This document shows, piece by piece, positions 8,496 through 16,445 of a DNA stretch of 64,000 bases. Origin of the DNA: an uncultured Roseobacter sp. (GTDB lineage: Bacteria; Pseudomonadota; Alphaproteobacteria; Rhodobacterales; Rhodobacteraceae); the NCBI RefSeq assembly GCF_947495275.1, contig NZ_CANLYL010000017.1:27538-91537 (forward strand), in the 5' to 3' direction. A model generated the notes under the pieces. The model ran no database searches. It was not told where the DNA came from and worked only from the letters and a program-made list of their open reading frames with translations. Both the position numbers and the translations under genes were made by a program. Every line of letters starts with the position of its first letter. Positions within the stretch are counted from its first letter, which is position 1.

Positions 8496-9485
8496 TCAGG
8501 AGGCGGCGGCAAGGCGCTTGCGCAGCCAGCCCAGGAAAGCCGCATCCGGCGCACGGGGCGGCCTGCGCCGGGCAAAGCGCTGCCATTCAGCCTCCAGCGC
8601 ATAGACATCCACCCCCGGGGCCATAGCCCGTGCCTGCTCCAAGGTCTCGGAGGACAGGAGCAGTTTGCCCGCCTCATCGATCACCACATCGCGGCGGCTG
8701 ACAAAGATGATATCCCCCGGTTCCTCGGTCAGCTGATAATCCGGCAGACCGTCGCGGGCGATGATGTCCCGCAGCATGGCCCGAAACACCCGCCGCGGAC
8801 TGGCGGAGCCGGATTTTTTCAACAGCACTGCCACGGAAACGCGCCATCCCGGTTGCTGGCCGCAATGTTTGCGCGCCAGAGCGTAGATTCGCCGCTCCAG
8901 CGGGCGACGCAGACCGAAATAATCCCTGTTCAGGGTCAGTACCGACCGGGCCAGCACCGCCTTGTAAATCCAGTCGCTGAGCGTGACGCTGACCGACACC
9001 ATGCGCCCGGCCCGGGTTTTGCGCACAATCTCCCAGGCTTCAATCAGACCAAAGCCGCTGGTCACCTCCGTATCCCCGGTGGCAATATTGGTGGTGACCC
9101 GGGTCCCTGCCAACCGTTCGAATGCCTCCTTGAGGCGCCGGTAGGCATCGCCACTAGTCTCCCGGCCGGTGGCCAGCAGCAGATCATGCGCCGTCAGGGT
9201 CAGACGTCGCGATATCGGTCGGCCCGCATTCAGCGCCGCCATAAGCTGGCTGATACAGAAAATCAGAATATCGGCATCAAAGATCGTGGCCCGCCCCCGG
9301 ACCGACGGCGTGACCGTCACCGCCACATCATTGTGGGTGTAATTCAGAATGCGCCTGTCTGGCCGGGTTGCCAGCGAGAAAAGCGGATGCTCCATCGAAG
9401 CCAGATCATGTTTGGGGCTCGCTGCGAAAAAATCGCAGACAAAAAAATCGTCCCGCCCCAATGGAGGTGCCACGCCTGTGTTCAT
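8496..9485 (-). CDS. repA: Plasmid replication initiator protein RepA (RPA family)
   Basis: A 329-residue replication initiator of the family found on many Rhodobacteraceae plasmids. The N-terminal signature DFFVCDFFAASP, then MEHPLFSLATRPDRR, is characteristic; the middle region (GRETSGDAYRRLKEAFERL) looks like a winged-helix DNA-binding segment, and the C-terminus is basic. It would bind the iterons at 9579-9637, immediately upstream of its own ATG (9485), to start replication and to repress its own promoter. It is divergent from parA/parB. Length and motifs look intact. Assignment to the roseobacter RepA-I compatibility type is recalled, not computed. Confidence 0.9.
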   Translation of the reverse strand: MNTGVAPPLGRDDFFVCDFFAASPKHDLASMEHPLFSLATRPDRRILNYTHNDVAVTVTPSVRGRATIFDADILIFCISQLMAALNAGRPISRRLTLTAHDLLLATGRETSGDAYRRLKEAFERLAGTRVTTNIATGDTEVTSGFGLIEAWEIVRKTRAGRMVSVSVTLSDWIYKAVLARSVLTLNRDYFGLRRPLERRIYALARKHCGQQPGWRVSVAVLLKKSGSASPRRVFRAMLRDIIARDGLPDYQLTEEPGDIIFVSRRDVVIDEAGKLLLSSETLEQARAMAPGVDVYALEAEWQRFARRRPPRAPDAAFLGWLRKRLAAAS

Positions 9486-9533
9486 CTGCCCAAATGTCCC
9501 TTTATGGGATTCGTTGTTTCAGTGACACCCAAC

Positions 9534-9542
9534 TTATCCACA
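9534..9542 (+). promoter_or_regulatory. DnaA box, perfect consensus TTATCCACA
   Basis: The 9-mer TTATCCACA is the strongest-binding DnaA box form. It lies 48 bp upstream of the repA start and 36 bp before the first iteron, a typical layout for an iteron origin that recruits host DnaA. Confidence 0.85.
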
Positions 9543-9578
9543 GGGGCGCGTGGGGTATAGTCTTTTACTTTTGCTTAT

Positions 9579-9637
9579 CGGGGGATCAGAGTCGCTACAA
9601 CGGGGGATCAGAGTCAGTTTATCGGGTTTTCAGAGTC
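9579..9637 (+). repeat. Three iterons at exact 22-bp pitch (replication origin)
   Basis: CGGGGGATCAGAGTC occurs at 9579-9593 and 9601-9615, and a variant CGGGTTTTCAGAGTC at 9623-9637. The start-to-start distance is 22 bp both times, two helical turns, so bound RepA monomers would sit on one face of the DNA. The third copy keeps the outer parts (CGGG and CAGAGTC) and differs in four central bases. Such repeats between a rep gene and a par operon are the classical iteron origin. Confidence 0.85.
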
Positions 9638-9869
9638 GCCGTTCTCTTTCAAATCAAGTATAAATCATTTATTCTCAAAGCCTTAGAAAAACCCCCTTTA
9701 CCCTTAACATTTAATAACGAAATAATAACTGAAGTTTTCCTGATCCTTCGAACCCGAACACAGTTCTCCAAAGGAAAACCCCTTTATTTCCTTAGAAAAA
9801 CCAGGGAAAAGCGGATATCTCTTCCATGTGACACGTTTTGTGGTACATAGAGGAAAACATGATACATGG
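9638..9869. other. AT-rich origin flank and parAB leader
   Basis: The stretch 9651-9760 is strongly AT-rich compared with its surroundings and could be the DNA-unwinding element next to the iterons. Further on, TCCATGT at 9823-9829 and ACATGGA at 9864-9870 form an inverted repeat spanning the parA leader; the second arm includes the first base of the likely parA start codon, so it could be an autoregulatory operator. An AGAGGAAA ribosome-binding site begins at 9849. No gene is evident. Confidence 0.5.
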
Positions 9870-11282
9870 ATGGCATCGATGAGCAGTGATGACCCCGTTC
9901 CCTATTTTGATATAGCGCCCGACAATGCCCTTGAAGCGCTTGGTGCGCCGGTGGATACCGCCAGCATCGCGGCCATTGCCGGGGCTTGTCGCAAAGGCCG
10001 CGATGACCTGGCCGCACGTGGTCTGAACGAACAGGGCCAAAAAACCCTGCGCCGGTTTTCCACCTGGGAAATTACCAAATACCTGATCCCTGTGGCGCCT
10101 GCACATTTTCGGCGCGTGCTCCGCCAGAACCCGGATTTGCCACAAGGGCTGACCGAAACCGAAGGTGGGGCCAAGTGGTTCACCCTTGATGAGGTCCTGC
10201 GCCTGCGAGCGCATTTCGCAAGCGAAGGGTCAAAGTCCCGCGATTACCTGCCCTACCGGCCCAAGGGCCTGCCCGCCAAGATCGTCGCGGTCGCCAATTT
10301 CAAGGGCGGCGTCGGTAAAACCTCCACGGGTGCGCATCTGGCCATGTCAGCGGCTCTTGATGGCTACAAGGTGCTGGTGCTTGACCTCGACAGCCAGGGG
10401 TCGATGACCTCGATCTTCGGCGGTCAGGTCAACGATGAATGGGGCACGGTGTTTCCGGTCCTAGCCCGTCATTATGGAGAACACCTGCGCCGTGAAAATC
10501 AGGGGCGTCTGGATCGTGGCGAAGCCCCCCTGCCCCTTGATGATACCGTGGCCCAAGCGATGGAAATGCGGGTGCAGGATGTGGTGCAAAAGACCCATTG
10601 GCCCAACATCGACCTGCTGGGCGCGCAGCTTGATCTCTACTGGGCAGAGTTTCAGGTGCCGGTCTGGCGCATGCAGGCACGCTCCTGGAAGCTCTGGGAC
10701 GCCCTCTCGGAGCGTCTGGCGGCCGATGGGGTGCTGGATGCCTATGACCTTGTGGTGCTCGATACACCGCCCGCCTTGGGGTATCTGACGATCAATGCTC
10801 TGGCGGCGGCTGATATTCTGCTGGTACCCACGGGGGCGAGCTTTCTCGAATTTGAATCCACGGGCCGGTTCTTTGACATGCTGCATGCGACCTTCGCCTC
10901 CATCGAGGATGCAGAGAATACCGCCGCGCGGGCTTTGGGGCGTGCCGGGCTCGCCTTTGAATGGGATGCGGTGCGCGCGGTTGTCACTCGGTTCGATTCC
11001 GGTCAGCAGGCCGAATTTGCGGCCCTCATGCAGGCCTGCCTGGGAACGGCGCTTTCACCTTATCGTCAGGATTTTACCGCTCTCATCGGTCAGGCGGGGG
11101 AACAGGTCGCCGGCATCTACGAGGCGGATTACCGCGACTTCAACCGTGAGACCTACGCGCGGGGGCGGTCTGCCTTTGATGCGACCTACGCGGGATTCAA
11201 GCGTTTGCTGATCGGGGCGTGGCGACGGGACGAGTTGGCGGCGCAAGAGGAGAATGCACATGGCAAAGCGCAAGCGTCTTGA
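9870..11282 (+). CDS. parA: Plasmid partition ATPase ParA
   Basis: About 470 residues. A ParA/MinD-family ATPase that segregates the plasmid together with ParB. The first ~125 residues form an N-terminal region with a likely helix-turn-helix (FSTWEITKYLI, FTLDEVLRLR), as in self-regulating type Ia ParA proteins. The deviant Walker A motif FKGGVGKTSTG begins near residue 144, Walker A' is VLVLDLDSQGS, and Walker B is LVVLDTPPALGYLT. A GTG at 9828 would add 14 residues; ATG 9870 is preferred because MASMSSDDP gives a normal N-terminus and it follows an AGAGGAAA site. Its stop overlaps the parB start region by 23 bp. Confidence 0.93.
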   Translation: MASMSSDDPVPYFDIAPDNALEALGAPVDTASIAAIAGACRKGRDDLAARGLNEQGQKTLRRFSTWEITKYLIPVAPAHFRRVLRQNPDLPQGLTETEGGAKWFTLDEVLRLRAHFASEGSKSRDYLPYRPKGLPAKIVAVANFKGGVGKTSTGAHLAMSAALDGYKVLVLDLDSQGSMTSIFGGQVNDEWGTVFPVLARHYGEHLRRENQGRLDRGEAPLPLDDTVAQAMEMRVQDVVQKTHWPNIDLLGAQLDLYWAEFQVPVWRMQARSWKLWDALSERLAADGVLDAYDLVVLDTPPALGYLTINALAAADILLVPTGASFLEFESTGRFFDMLHATFASIEDAENTAARALGRAGLAFEWDAVRAVVTRFDSGQQAEFAALMQACLGTALSPYRQDFTALIGQAGEQVAGIYEADYRDFNRETYARGRSAFDATYAGFKRLLIGAWRRDELAAQEENAHGKAQAS

Positions 11283-12201
11283 GATACCCAATGAGGCCCT
11301 AATAAAGCCATCAGAGACCAATCCCGTGCGGCCTACGCACGGGCGGATGCCCATTGCAGAGGTGGCGGGGGATACGGCAGCGCGGGCGGCGCTGGATGAG
11401 GTAAGCCAGGCCATGGCCACGGCCGAGGCCGAGGGCAGGGTGGTGCGCAAGCTGGCCATGGACAGCATTGAGGTGGATCATCTGAACCGTGACCGCATGG
11501 TACTCGATCCGGACGAAATGGCCGCTCTGACCGCATCCCTGACCGAACGCGGCCAGCAAACGCCGATCGAGGTGTTGTCCTTGTCGAAAGGGCGCTTTGG
11601 TCTGATTTCTGGTCTGCGCCGCTTTCATGCTCTGCGCGCGATGGGAATGACCGAAGTGCTGGCCTTTGTGCGCAAACCCGAAGGGGCGGCGGCGTCTTAT
11701 GTGGCCATGGTCGAGGAGAATGAAATCCGCGCCGGGCTGTCCTTTTATGAGCGGGCCAATATTGCCGTACAGGCCGTGGGGGCGGGGGTCTATCCGGACG
11801 TGCGCGCGGCGGTGAAAGGGCTCTTTGCCCATGTGCCTGCGGCCAAGCGCTCCAAGATTCTGCGTTTCGTAGTGCTGCGTGAAGCGCTGGGGCGTCAGCT
11901 ACAGTTCCCGACCGCGATCCCGGAAAAGCTGGGTCTGGCATTGGCTACGGCCATTGAGGCCGACAAAAGCATCGCCACGCGCCTCAGCGATGCTTTGCGC
12001 AAGACACCGCCAGCTGATGCAGCAGCGGAGCGCCGGGTGCTGGAGCGGCCCCTGAAAGCGCCTGTAGCCCCGCCTTCGTCGCCCGAGGAAATCGCCCCCG
12101 GTGTCACCCTGAAGGCAGGCCGTGGTAAGCTGACACTTTCCGGCCCGGCGGTAGATGCGGGGTTTGAAGCGGCCCTGTTGGACTGGATCCGGGCCCGTTA
12201 A
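11260..12201 (+). CDS. parB: Plasmid partition protein ParB
   Basis: About 313 residues. A ParB/RepB-family centromere-binding protein (CTPase fold) partnering the upstream ParA. The N-terminal ParB domain shows ERGQQTPIEVLSL, GLISGLRRFHALRAMG (the GxRR-type box) and VEENEIRAGLSFYERA; a helix-turn-helix region follows, and the end is Ala/Pro-rich. ATG 11260 lies 7 bases after GAGGAG, whereas ATG 11254 is only one base away, so 11260 is the likely start. It overlaps parA by 23 bp. A parS-like palindrome starts two bases after its stop codon. Confidence 0.92.
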   Translation: MAKRKRLEIPNEALIKPSETNPVRPTHGRMPIAEVAGDTAARAALDEVSQAMATAEAEGRVVRKLAMDSIEVDHLNRDRMVLDPDEMAALTASLTERGQQTPIEVLSLSKGRFGLISGLRRFHALRAMGMTEVLAFVRKPEGAAASYVAMVEENEIRAGLSFYERANIAVQAVGAGVYPDVRAAVKGLFAHVPAAKRSKILRFVVLREALGRQLQFPTAIPEKLGLALATAIEADKSIATRLSDALRKTPPADAAAERRVLERPLKAPVAPPSSPEEIAPGVTLKAGRGKLTLSGPAVDAGFEAALLDWIRAR

Positions 12202-12203
12202 AG

Positions 12204-12217
12204 TTTCGCACGCGAAA
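12204..12217. promoter_or_regulatory. parS-like palindrome TTTCGC-AC-GCGAAA
   Basis: A perfect 6-bp inverted repeat with a 2-bp centre, directly after the parB stop. It resembles chromosomal parS (GTTTCACGTGAAAC) in having TTTC...GAAA outer arms, so it may be the plasmid centromere. With the flanking CCCGT (12195-12199) and ACGGG (12218-12222) it could alternatively fold as a bulged hairpin and act as a weak terminator; no T-run follows, which favours the centromere reading. Confidence 0.45.
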
Positions 12218-12281
12218 ACGGGGCTTACAGGCCTTTGTAAACAAATGATTTTTTCGAAATAACCCCGGAATTTAACCGGTA

Positions 12282-13292
12282 TTAGCTGTTTTTCCGAAGC
12301 AAATAGGATTGCCACCGCCAGGCATCTTCGCACATGGCGTCAAGATCGCGGCTGGCGGTCCAGTTCAGGCGATCCGCGGCGCGACCGGGGTTGGCAAGCG
12401 ATGTGGCAACATCGCCCGGGCGGCGCGCGACAATATCGAAAGGCACGGGTTTCCCGCTCGCCCCTTCAAAGGCGCGCACCATTTCCAGCACCGAATAGCC
12501 GCGGCCAGTGCCTACGTTGATCGCCTGAACGCCGGGGGCTGTCGCGGTCAGTCCAAGGGCTGCCAGATGGGCCTGGGCGAGATCGACAACGTGGATATAG
12601 TCACGCACACCGGTACCATCCGGCGTGTCGTAATCATCGCCAAAAACCGACAGACGCGGTCTCTGTCCCGCCGCGACCTGTGCCACATAGGGCATCAGGT
12701 TGTTGGGCGTGCCCGAGGGAGCTTCACCGATCTGCGCGGAAGCATGTGCGCCCACTGGATTGAAATACCGCAGGTTGACGGCCGCGATCTCGGGGTTGGC
12801 GACGCCCCAGTCTTCGATCACTTGTTCGATCATGCGTTTGGAGTGCCCATATGGATTGGTCGGGCGTAATGGATGATCTTCGGGGATCGGTACCTGATCG
12901 GGGTCGCCGTAGACGGTTGCTGAGGAGGAGAAAACCAACCGGCGACACTTCGCGGCTTGCATCGCCTGTAACAGCACAAGGCTGCCGGTGACATTGACGC
13001 GGTAGTATTCCAGCGGATTAGAGACGGCTTCACCAACCGCTTTGAGCCCCGCGAAATGCAATACGGCCTCTGGCGCGAATTCTTGCAGGGCAGATGTCAG
13101 GGCAGGGGCATCCGTGATATCAACCCGAACGATCCGGGGCGCGTGTCTGGCGATGGCCGTGATACGGTCCGGGACATCCGGGGCAGCATTGGCAAAACTG
13201 TCGAGGATCAGGACCTCGTGCCCCTCTTCAAGCAGTTCTACGACTGTGTGGCTGCCGATATACCCGGCCCCGCCTGTTACCGCTACGCGCAT
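12282..13292 (-). CDS. galE: UDP-glucose 4-epimerase
   Basis: A 336-residue short-chain dehydrogenase/reductase that interconverts UDP-glucose and UDP-galactose (or the GlcNAc forms), feeding galactosyl donors to the EPS. The NAD-binding motif TGGAGYIGSH is at the N-terminus, the catalytic SSSATVYG is near residue 125, and YGHSK (Tyr-x-x-x-Lys) follows at about 150. Length and start are typical. It converges on parB, with an 80-bp gap containing the parS-like site. No UDP-glucose pyrophosphorylase is present in the window, so UDP-glucose must come from elsewhere in the genome. Confidence 0.95.
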   Translation of the reverse strand: MRVAVTGGAGYIGSHTVVELLEEGHEVLILDSFANAAPDVPDRITAIARHAPRIVRVDITDAPALTSALQEFAPEAVLHFAGLKAVGEAVSNPLEYYRVNVTGSLVLLQAMQAAKCRRLVFSSSATVYGDPDQVPIPEDHPLRPTNPYGHSKRMIEQVIEDWGVANPEIAAVNLRYFNPVGAHASAQIGEAPSGTPNNLMPYVAQVAAGQRPRLSVFGDDYDTPDGTGVRDYIHVVDLAQAHLAALGLTATAPGVQAINVGTGRGYSVLEMVRAFEGASGKPVPFDIVARRPGDVATSLANPGRAADRLNWTASRDLDAMCEDAWRWQSYLLRKNS

Positions 13293-13795
13293 CGTTACAT
13301 TCCCTTGTCTTTTCGCAGGCTTTCTAAACCAGAAAATGGGCGTATTGAAGGCGTGTCCGGATTTGCCGGGGTCGGTGGAACTGGCGGGCAGGGCTCTCGG
13401 TCCACTGTCTTACGCGGTCATCACGTTAAAGGACGCTGAGCGCAACCTGCAGCCTTTTAAAGGCGTGTTTTCGGGGGATGCTCTATGTTTTGGAGGTGAA
13501 ATTATTTATGACCGATAAGGCAAGATTATCGGACATAACAGAGAAAGGCAGGGCGGGGCGGTTTGGGTAAGTCATTATGTCAAAAAGCGCCGCGATATAT
13601 TGGGCAGGTACTGACCGCTATTCGGTCGCGCACCTTGATGTGACCCCTTGCATCCAAGCCGGTTTTGGCCTTTACCTGATCCACTTTGGTGATCTGTGGC
13701 AATAGGTTTTCCCTCATCCTGGTTTCAGGATCACATTTGCTGGCGGGCGGGTGATGGGTGTGGTCAGCGCCGGATTTATCCTTTTAAAGTTGGGT
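13293..13795. promoter_or_regulatory. 503-bp divergent intergenic region, galE / secreted protein
   Basis: It should carry promoters for galE (minus) and the secreted protein (plus). Visible items are a small frame with a strong ribosome-binding site (13508-13570, listed separately), a 5-bp-stem hairpin GACCG/CGGTC at 13613-13627, and a 6-bp-stem hairpin ATCCTG-GTTT-CAGGAT at 13716-13731, 65 bp upstream of the secreted-protein start. I find no clear -35/-10 pair. Confidence 0.4.
13508..13570 (+). CDS. Candidate 20-residue small ORF with strong RBS
   Basis: ATG 13508 is preceded, 8 bases away, by GGAGGTGA (13492-13499), the best ribosome-binding site in this intergenic stretch. The frame encodes 20 residues (MTDKARLSDITEKGRAGRFG) and stops at TAA 13568-13570. 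It could be a leader peptide, a small protein, or chance. No homology is known to me. Confidence 0.25.
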   Translation: MTDKARLSDITEKGRAGRFG

Positions 13796-15724
13796 ATGAC
13801 GCGTAAAATTTTCCTCACGCTGCTGATGGTTTGCCTGTTGGCGGCCGGTGCCCTGTCTGCACAGAATGCGGCTGAAAAAATCCTGCCCCTTGATGGCTGG
13901 ATCAACCCCGATGGCAGTGCCGTAGAGCTGAACTGGTTTGATGCCAAACCCCCACGCGTAGGAGGGGTGACGGTCAAGCGACGGCTTTATGGGCAGATCG
14001 GTGGGGAGACGTGGCAGGTTATTTCGCCCCCGCTTGGGCCTGCCATGCGCTTTACCGACGAGACAATTGAGCCGGGCGTGGCCTATGAATACCAGGTGCT
14101 GCGGAGCGCACGGGACATCGTTGATGTCGGATATTGGGTGACGGGGGTCAAACTGCCCGCACAGGCGCAGCGCGGCAATATCTATGTCGTGGTGGATGAA
14201 ACCATCGCAGAAGAGATCGCTCCCCGCTTGCGGCGCTTTGAGCGCGACCTGACCGGGGATGGGTGGAAAGTGCACCGCCATCTCGCGCCCCGCGGCAACA
14301 GCAGGAAGCCGACTGAGAATCTCAAAAAGGTCCTGAGCATCAAGACCTGGCTGCATGAACGTTACCTTGAAGATCCCTTTGGTCAGCATGCCGTGGTTCT
14401 GGTGGGTCATATTCCGATGATCAAAAGCGGCAGAGCCAATCCCGATGGGCATGAACAGGTCGCCCATGCCAGCGATCTTTTCTATGCGGATATGGATGGC
14501 AGATGGGCCGTCACCCGCAAGGGGGTGCTTCTGGACAACCGGGTACCGGGTGATTTCATCGAAACGCAGATCGGCCGGATTGATTTCAGCAATGTCAGCG
14601 CTGGCAAGCGTGATGCCGAGATTCACCTTCTTAGAGCCTATTTTGACAAGAACCACCATTGGCGCATGGGCCTGTTTGGAGACCTCAGGGAGGCTTATGG
14701 CAAGATCGGGCATCTGACGGTTGAAGCTTTCGGTCTGCGCAACGTCGTGGGCCCCAATGCAGTGGCGGAAGGCGGGCACCATGATGTTGGCGAACAAAAG
14801 CCATGGCTCTGGGGCGTCGATTTCGGGGATTGGAACGGATATATCTATGCTGAGCAATATGCCAATAAGGCGGTTTTTGCGATCAACTTCGGCAGTGGCA
14901 AACAAAAGATTGGAAGCCCTTTCAACCCGATGACGGCCCTGTTGGCCCAGCCTTGGTACACCATCGCTGTCGGCTGGGGCGCGCGCCCGGCCTGGTGGCT
15001 GCATCACATGGCCCTGGGGGGGACGATCGGGGATGTGCACATGCGCACGGTGAACAATGGGGTCGCCGACAAACCTTACCGCGAAACGATGGATTACTAC
15101 CCGACGGGTGGGTATTTATGGCGCAACCCGGTTTGGGTGAACCTTCTGGGGGATCCCAGCACACGGGCCTTTATGCTGGCCCCGGCAACCGGGCTCAGCG
15201 CCCGGGAAACAGACCAGGGGGTGCGGCTTTCCTGGGCGGCGCCTGCCGATCCTGACGTCATTGGCTACCGGCTTTACCGCGCGGCACCGGGCAGCATGGA
15301 TTTCACCGCATTGAACGAAGGCGCGCTGGTCGAGAACCTGACCTTCCTGCATGAGACCTCGGAGAGATCCGGGCGGTACATGGTGCGCGCCTATGGGCTC
15401 AAACGTGTTCATGCGGGCTCTTTTTATACGCTCTCCCAAGGGGCTTTTGCCGAAACCGGGGCTGATCCGGAGCAGGGGACGGCGCTGACACTCGCGACCC
15501 CCTCTGATCAGGCGGTTGCTCTGCCCAAAGCCTTCAGTCAGGTGACAGATGGTAAAATTCACGCCGTCATCGAAGGCCCCCTCACGGGGCAGCTCAGCCA
15601 TGATGGCACGGATTGGCTCTACACACCGCCTGCCGGATTTGCCGGGACGGTGCCGCTGCGGTTCACTGTTTCAGATGCCCTGCAAACCGTTGAAGGGGTT
15701 CTGACCATCACGGTTGGGGGATGA
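13796..15724 (+). CDS. Secreted C25-like (gingipain-fold) protein, no catalytic Cys
   Basis: About 642 residues. Residues 1-22 are a signal peptide (MTRKIFLTLLMVCLLAAG, cleavage near ALSAQ). Residues ~25-120 look like an Fn3-type beta domain. Residues ~125-460 resemble the caspase-like fold of C25 peptidases: GNIYVVVDE, then VLVGHIPMIKSGRANPDG, ASDLFYADMDGRW and QIGRIDFSN, echoing gingipain 'LVGD...YAD.DGD...GRI'. The mature protein has no cysteine at all, and the segment where the catalytic Cys would be expected reads FAINFGSGKQKIG. The C-terminal ~170 residues carry an Fn3-like (VRLSWAAPADPDVIGYRLYR) and a cadherin/Ig-like domain. ATG 13796 is chosen over upstream 13751/13754 because it gives a clean signal peptide. 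It is probably a periplasmic or matrix protein; the function is unknown. Confidence 0.7.
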   Translation: MTRKIFLTLLMVCLLAAGALSAQNAAEKILPLDGWINPDGSAVELNWFDAKPPRVGGVTVKRRLYGQIGGETWQVISPPLGPAMRFTDETIEPGVAYEYQVLRSARDIVDVGYWVTGVKLPAQAQRGNIYVVVDETIAEEIAPRLRRFERDLTGDGWKVHRHLAPRGNSRKPTENLKKVLSIKTWLHERYLEDPFGQHAVVLVGHIPMIKSGRANPDGHEQVAHASDLFYADMDGRWAVTRKGVLLDNRVPGDFIETQIGRIDFSNVSAGKRDAEIHLLRAYFDKNHHWRMGLFGDLREAYGKIGHLTVEAFGLRNVVGPNAVAEGGHHDVGEQKPWLWGVDFGDWNGYIYAEQYANKAVFAINFGSGKQKIGSPFNPMTALLAQPWYTIAVGWGARPAWWLHHMALGGTIGDVHMRTVNNGVADKPYRETMDYYPTGGYLWRNPVWVNLLGDPSTRAFMLAPATGLSARETDQGVRLSWAAPADPDVIGYRLYRAAPGSMDFTALNEGALVENLTFLHETSERSGRYMVRAYGLKRVHAGSFYTLSQGAFAETGADPEQGTALTLATPSDQAVALPKAFSQVTDGKIHAVIEGPLTGQLSHDGTDWLYTPPAGFAGTVPLRFTVSDALQTVEGVLTITVGG

Positions 15725-15740
15725 CCCGGCGCCTTTGATC

Positions 15741-16400
15741 TTACTGCCGTGGCCTTGGATCGATGACCATGGCCGCCAGCCAGCCTGAAACGAAACCACC
15801 CAGATGGGTTTCCCAGGCCAATTGCCCGTCCAGGGCCCACCACATCACGACGTTGAGGGTCAGCAGCAGGCCCGCAGCCCGGGCCACGGGCCAGAGCGCT
15901 TCCTGCAGGGTGAAGCGGTCGACATAGCCCCAGGCCAGCAGCCCGCCTGCAAGTCCAAAAAGCGCGCCCGAGGCTCCTACCATCGGTGCGGTTGTCGAGG
16001 CCAGCAGCGCAAACCCTGTCGCCCCGCCCAGAAGGGCTGCGCAATAAAGCATCACGAACCCCTTGAGACCGACCCGGTCCAGAACCGCAAGACCCAGCGA
16101 CCACAGAGTGGCCATATTGATCACAAGGTGCAGCAGGCCGCCGTGCAGGAAACCGTAAGTCAGAAACATCAGGTAGGGCTGGCTGGGATAGTTCGGCACC
16201 CAGGATTGCAGCAAGCCAACCCAGAACCCGCCGTATTCATAGGCGATCAACCTCAGACGGGGGGCATTGAGCACCTGCCAGTCGGCCAGTTGCAACACCA
16301 GTTCGATCACGCTGCACAGCGCGATCACGGCGATCAGGATCCAGGGCCTTTCGGGGAGATCGGCAGGAGAGGAAGGCTCAGACGGAGCAGGCGTGGTCAT
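15741..16400 (-). CDS. Rhomboid family intramembrane serine protease
   Basis: A 219-residue polytopic membrane protease with six or seven hydrophobic segments. The catalytic dyad is visible: Ser144 in VGASGALFGL and His199 in WETHLGGFVSG. The oxyanion-side pair is H91...N95 in HLVINM. It cleaves transmembrane helices within the inner membrane; the substrate is unknown. The ATG at 16400 is preferred over an upstream one at 16430. It converges on the cysteine-free C25-like gene (16-bp gap) and is the last gene of the minus-strand run sugar transferase-TPR-export-barrel-rhomboid, which places it in the export module. Confidence 0.9.
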   Translation of the reverse strand: MTTPAPSEPSSPADLPERPWILIAVIALCSVIELVLQLADWQVLNAPRLRLIAYEYGGFWVGLLQSWVPNYPSQPYLMFLTYGFLHGGLLHLVINMATLWSLGLAVLDRVGLKGFVMLYCAALLGGATGFALLASTTAPMVGASGALFGLAGGLLAWGYVDRFTLQEALWPVARAAGLLLTLNVVMWWALDGQLAWETHLGGFVSGWLAAMVIDPRPRQ

Positions 16401-16445
16401 GCGCCACAATGGTCCGTCTGTTGCAGGCAATGCAAGATAGGCGCA

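Noticed and set aside
13784..15040. 418-codon open frame on the minus strand opposite the C25-like gene
   Set aside because: Composition (His/Pro/Arg/Gln-rich, no signal or motif) is that of an antisense shadow; the plus-strand product has a signal peptide and recognisable domains.
13796..15724. Active C25 cysteine peptidase
   Set aside because: There is no cysteine in the mature protein, so peptidase activity of this type is not supported.
15680..15724. C-terminal sorting signal (GlyGly-CTERM) on the C25-like protein as a rhomboid or XrtD target
   Set aside because: It ends VLTITVGG directly after a beta domain, without the following membrane helix and basic cluster that such signals need.
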